Origin: Hyphomicrobiales bacterium
Lineage (GTDB): Bacteria; Pseudomonadota; Alphaproteobacteria; Rhizobiales; Rhizobiaceae
DNA: 64,000 nt
Assembly: GCA_900469955.1 (NCBI GenBank)
Contig: UBYX01000003.1
Span: forward strand, 310,001-374,000
Direction of reading: 5' to 3'
The position numbers and the translations under genes were made by a program. The notes under the pieces are model-generated. The model was not told the origin of the DNA. It ran no database searches and worked only from the letters and a program-made list of their open reading frames with translations. This document shows positions 62,426 through 64,000 of the stretch, in pieces (position 1 is the stretch's first letter; each line of letters begins with the position of its first letter).

Positions 62426-62743
62426 CACGTATCCTTTGGCAGTGATCTGATGATTCACAGAAATACCAATCTGGATTCGCGCGACAACATCCGGTTGCTA
62501 AAAAAACTCGATTGTGACGACAACAAGGCGTTGAATGTGGCTTATCGGCAACCCGTCGATTGCGGGCGGTCAGTCAGCTTCACCAGAAGCACGTCGTGCC
62601 GTTCTTCGACTCTGTTCGTGCGAGGCAAAAGCGTCATCGAGAAGCTGGCGAGTTACTCCGCCTATTGCGTAGGCAAGGGGGAAATAATCGGATCGGCGCT
62701 CGTCGAAATCGGAATGGCCAAGTCGGCGTACTCGTCAATTGCG
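62426..62743. other. Intergenic region, no gene seen
   Basis: About 320 bp between livF and the export lipoprotein gene. It must contain the promoter of the export gene (minus strand) and the end of the liv transcript. A plus-strand frame (62450-62755) has no ribosome site or recognisable content. No strong hairpin with T-run or clear promoter was found by eye. Confidence 0.5.
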
Positions 62744-63466
62744 TCAGTGCCTTAATCCGCCTTTCTCCACCCCAAGATGCTGCCCAAGCACCGCCTCGTC
62801 GGCAAGCAGTTCTGCGCTCGTGCCCTGATAGACGATCGCGCCGCGATCGAGAATAATGGCGTCGTCGGAAAGAGGCAGGACCTTGCGCGCCTTCTGCTCG
62901 ATGATGATCGCCGACATTCCCTCACCCTGGGTAATCCGCTGGATTGCCGCGAGCAGTTCGTCAACGATGATCGGCGCCAGCCCCTCGGTCGGTTCGTCGA
63001 GGAGAAGCAGCCTGGGGTTGACCATCAACGCACGCCCGACTGCCAACATCTGCTGTTCACCGCCGGACAACTGGTTGCCGAGGTTTTTGCGCCTCTCCTT
63101 CAGACGGGGAAACATGCCGTAGACGCGCTCGACGTCCCACACTCCCGGTCGGGCAATGGCGGTCAGGTTTTCCTCGACCGTCAGCGATTTGAAGATGTTA
63201 CGCTCCTGAGGCACCCAACCGATACCCGCTGCCGCCCGTCTATCTGCCCTGAGCTTGGTGATGTCGCGTCCGGTCAGATGGATTGACCCGGAATGATGTG
63301 TCGTAACGCCAGCAAGCGTGTTGACGAAGGTCGTCTTTCCCGTCCCGTTGCGGCCAAGCAGGGCCAATGTCCGACCCTCACCAATCGCCAGGCTGATGCC
63401 GGCGAGCACGCTTGCCTCGCCATAGCCTGCAACGAGTTTTTCCGTCACCAGTACCGGCGCGCTCAT
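62744..63466 (-). CDS. livF: Branched-chain amino acid ABC transporter ATPase (LivF-like)
   Basis: A 240-residue ATPase of the HAAT family. Walker A GRNGTGKTT is near residue 38, Q-loop VPQERNIFKSLTVEENL near 85, signature LSGGEQQMLAVGRAL near 132 and Walker B LLLLDEPTEGLAP near 152, with the LivF-typical EQ after strand 8 (IIIEQKARK). It powers uptake of leucine/isoleucine/valine or similar amides and amino acids together with LivG and membrane subunits outside the window. Its start overlaps the livG stop (ATGA). Substrate cannot be fixed from the ATPase alone. Confidence 0.9.
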   Translation of the reverse strand: MSAPVLVTEKLVAGYGEASVLAGISLAIGEGRTLALLGRNGTGKTTFVNTLAGVTTHHSGSIHLTGRDITKLRADRRAAAGIGWVPQERNIFKSLTVEENLTAIARPGVWDVERVYGMFPRLKERRKNLGNQLSGGEQQMLAVGRALMVNPRLLLLDEPTEGLAPIIVDELLAAIQRITQGEGMSAIIIEQKARKVLPLSDDAIILDRGAIVYQGTSAELLADEAVLGQHLGVEKGGLRH

Positions 63467-64000
63467 GCGTTTTCCCCGAGATATACGGCCTTGACGCGCG
63501 GATCGGCGGATATTTCAGCGACCGTACCTTCCGTAAAGAGTGCGCCCGCCACCAAAACAGAAATGCGATTGGCGAAAGAGAAGACCAGATCCATATCGTG
63601 CTCGATCAGGAGCACCGTCACATCGCTGGGCAAATCCGAAACGATCGCCAAGACCTCGTGCCGTTCGTCTTCCGGTACGCCCGCCGCCGGTTCATCGAGT
63701 AACAGCACGCGCGGTCTGGACGCGAAGGCGAGTGCGATTTCCAACAGGCGCTGCTTACCATAGGGCAGGATCACGCTTCGCTCACCCATCACCGAAGCAA
63801 GTCCGAAACGGGCCAAAAGCGCTGCTGCCTCCTCAACAATGCTACCGTAGCCCGCGATCGACGCCCACAGGTTATGCCCGACCCCTTCCCGCTCTGCGAT
63901 CGCCAATGCGACCGTTTCGAGTGGTGTAAAATCGTTGAAGAGCTGATTGATCTGAAAGGTCCGGGTCAGCCCGCGCTTGACCCGCCGGAACGATGCAAGC
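63463..64000 (-). CDS. livG: Branched-chain amino acid ABC transporter ATPase (LivG-like), 5' end outside window
   Basis: The last 178 or so codons of a LivG-type ATPase; the frame stays open to the window edge at 64000 and continues beyond it. The edge part reads RRVKRGLTRTFQINQLFND, the Q-loop typical of LivG, then a degenerate signature region ILPYGKQRLLEIALAFASRP, Walker B VLLLDEPAAG and the LIEHDMDLVFSFANRISVL switch. The signature reads LPYGKQR rather than LSGGQ, common in LivG. The Walker A motif lies outside. It overlaps livF by 4 bp. Confidence 0.88.
   Translation of the reverse strand, partial: LASFRRVKRGLTRTFQINQLFNDFTPLETVALAIAEREGVGHNLWASIAGYGSIVEEAAALLARFGLASVMGERSVILPYGKQRLLEIALAFASRPRVLLLDEPAAGVPEDERHEVLAIVSDLPSDVTVLLIEHDMDLVFSFANRISVLVAGALFTEGTVAEISADPRVKAVYLGENA

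Noticed and set aside
62450-62755. 101-codon plus-strand frame in the gap before livF
   Set aside because: No ribosome site, antisense to the start of the export lipoprotein gene, irregular Ser/Arg/Cys composition.

Overview
The window looks like a chromosome or large replicon of a Rhizobiaceae alphaproteobacterium (Rhizobium, Neorhizobium or Agrobacterium type). The reasons are uniformly high GC, a complete five-step hut operon with the HutF/HutG branch and a HutXWV transporter, a TPP-riboswitch thiMED operon, a GH13 alpha-glucosidase of rhizobial type, and above all a type VI secretion (T6SS) locus with the gene order known from Agrobacterium tumefaciens. No tRNA, rRNA, CRISPR array, integrase or insertion sequence was seen.

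Layout. 1-7.4 kb: small metabolic and hypothetical genes (end of a nitrilase-family gene, secreted peptide, GFA protein, HD hydrolase, SDR, isochorismatase-like hydrolase, ABC-F ATPase, two very small membrane proteins, peptidase T). 7.6-9.7 kb: a PAS histidine kinase and CheY-like regulator. 9.8-12 kb: two tiny hydrophilic proteins and an alpha-glucosidase. 12-14.3 kb: a Zn/Cd/Pb P-type ATPase behind a MerR-type 19-bp-spacer promoter. 14.36-16.75 kb: TPP riboswitch then thiM-thiE-thiD (thiamine salvage). 16.8-29.2 kb: hutF-X-W-V-H2-I-H-G-U-D on the minus strand with divergent hutC; the enzymes turn histidine into glutamate, formate and two ammonia, and HutXWV imports substrate.

29.3-61.3 kb: the T6SS. 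A divergent promoter near 42.4 kb drives (plus strand) tssA-B-C-C'-tagJ-tssE-F-G-tagH-tssK-L-M-tagF/pppA-ppkA, the structural and phospho-regulatory operon, and (minus strand) tssH(clpV)-hcp followed by cargo genes: an unrecognised pair beside hcp, vgrG, then two successive adaptor-effector-immunity modules and a PAAR tip gene. One module is a Tde-type HxxD DNase with a GAD/DUF1851 immunity protein. The other has an unrecognised toxin candidate and two paralogous small immunity candidates. All core components except tssJ are present. 61.3-64 kb: a Wza-type polysaccharide export lipoprotein and the end of a branched-chain amino acid (livG-livF) ABC operon that runs out of the window.

The most promising undescribed material is the T6SS cargo: the 192-residue effector candidate with duplicated immunity genes (32.0-33.5 kb) and the unknown pair next to hcp (36.9-38.9 kb). 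A second histidine-ammonia-lyase-like protein in the hut operon has Tyr-Leu-Thr where the MIO-forming Ala-Ser-Gly should be. Several RNA hairpins (kinase leader, hutX 3' end, tssB/C and tssC/C' junctions) also deserve testing. All functional assignments rest on reading motifs by eye; no database search was run.
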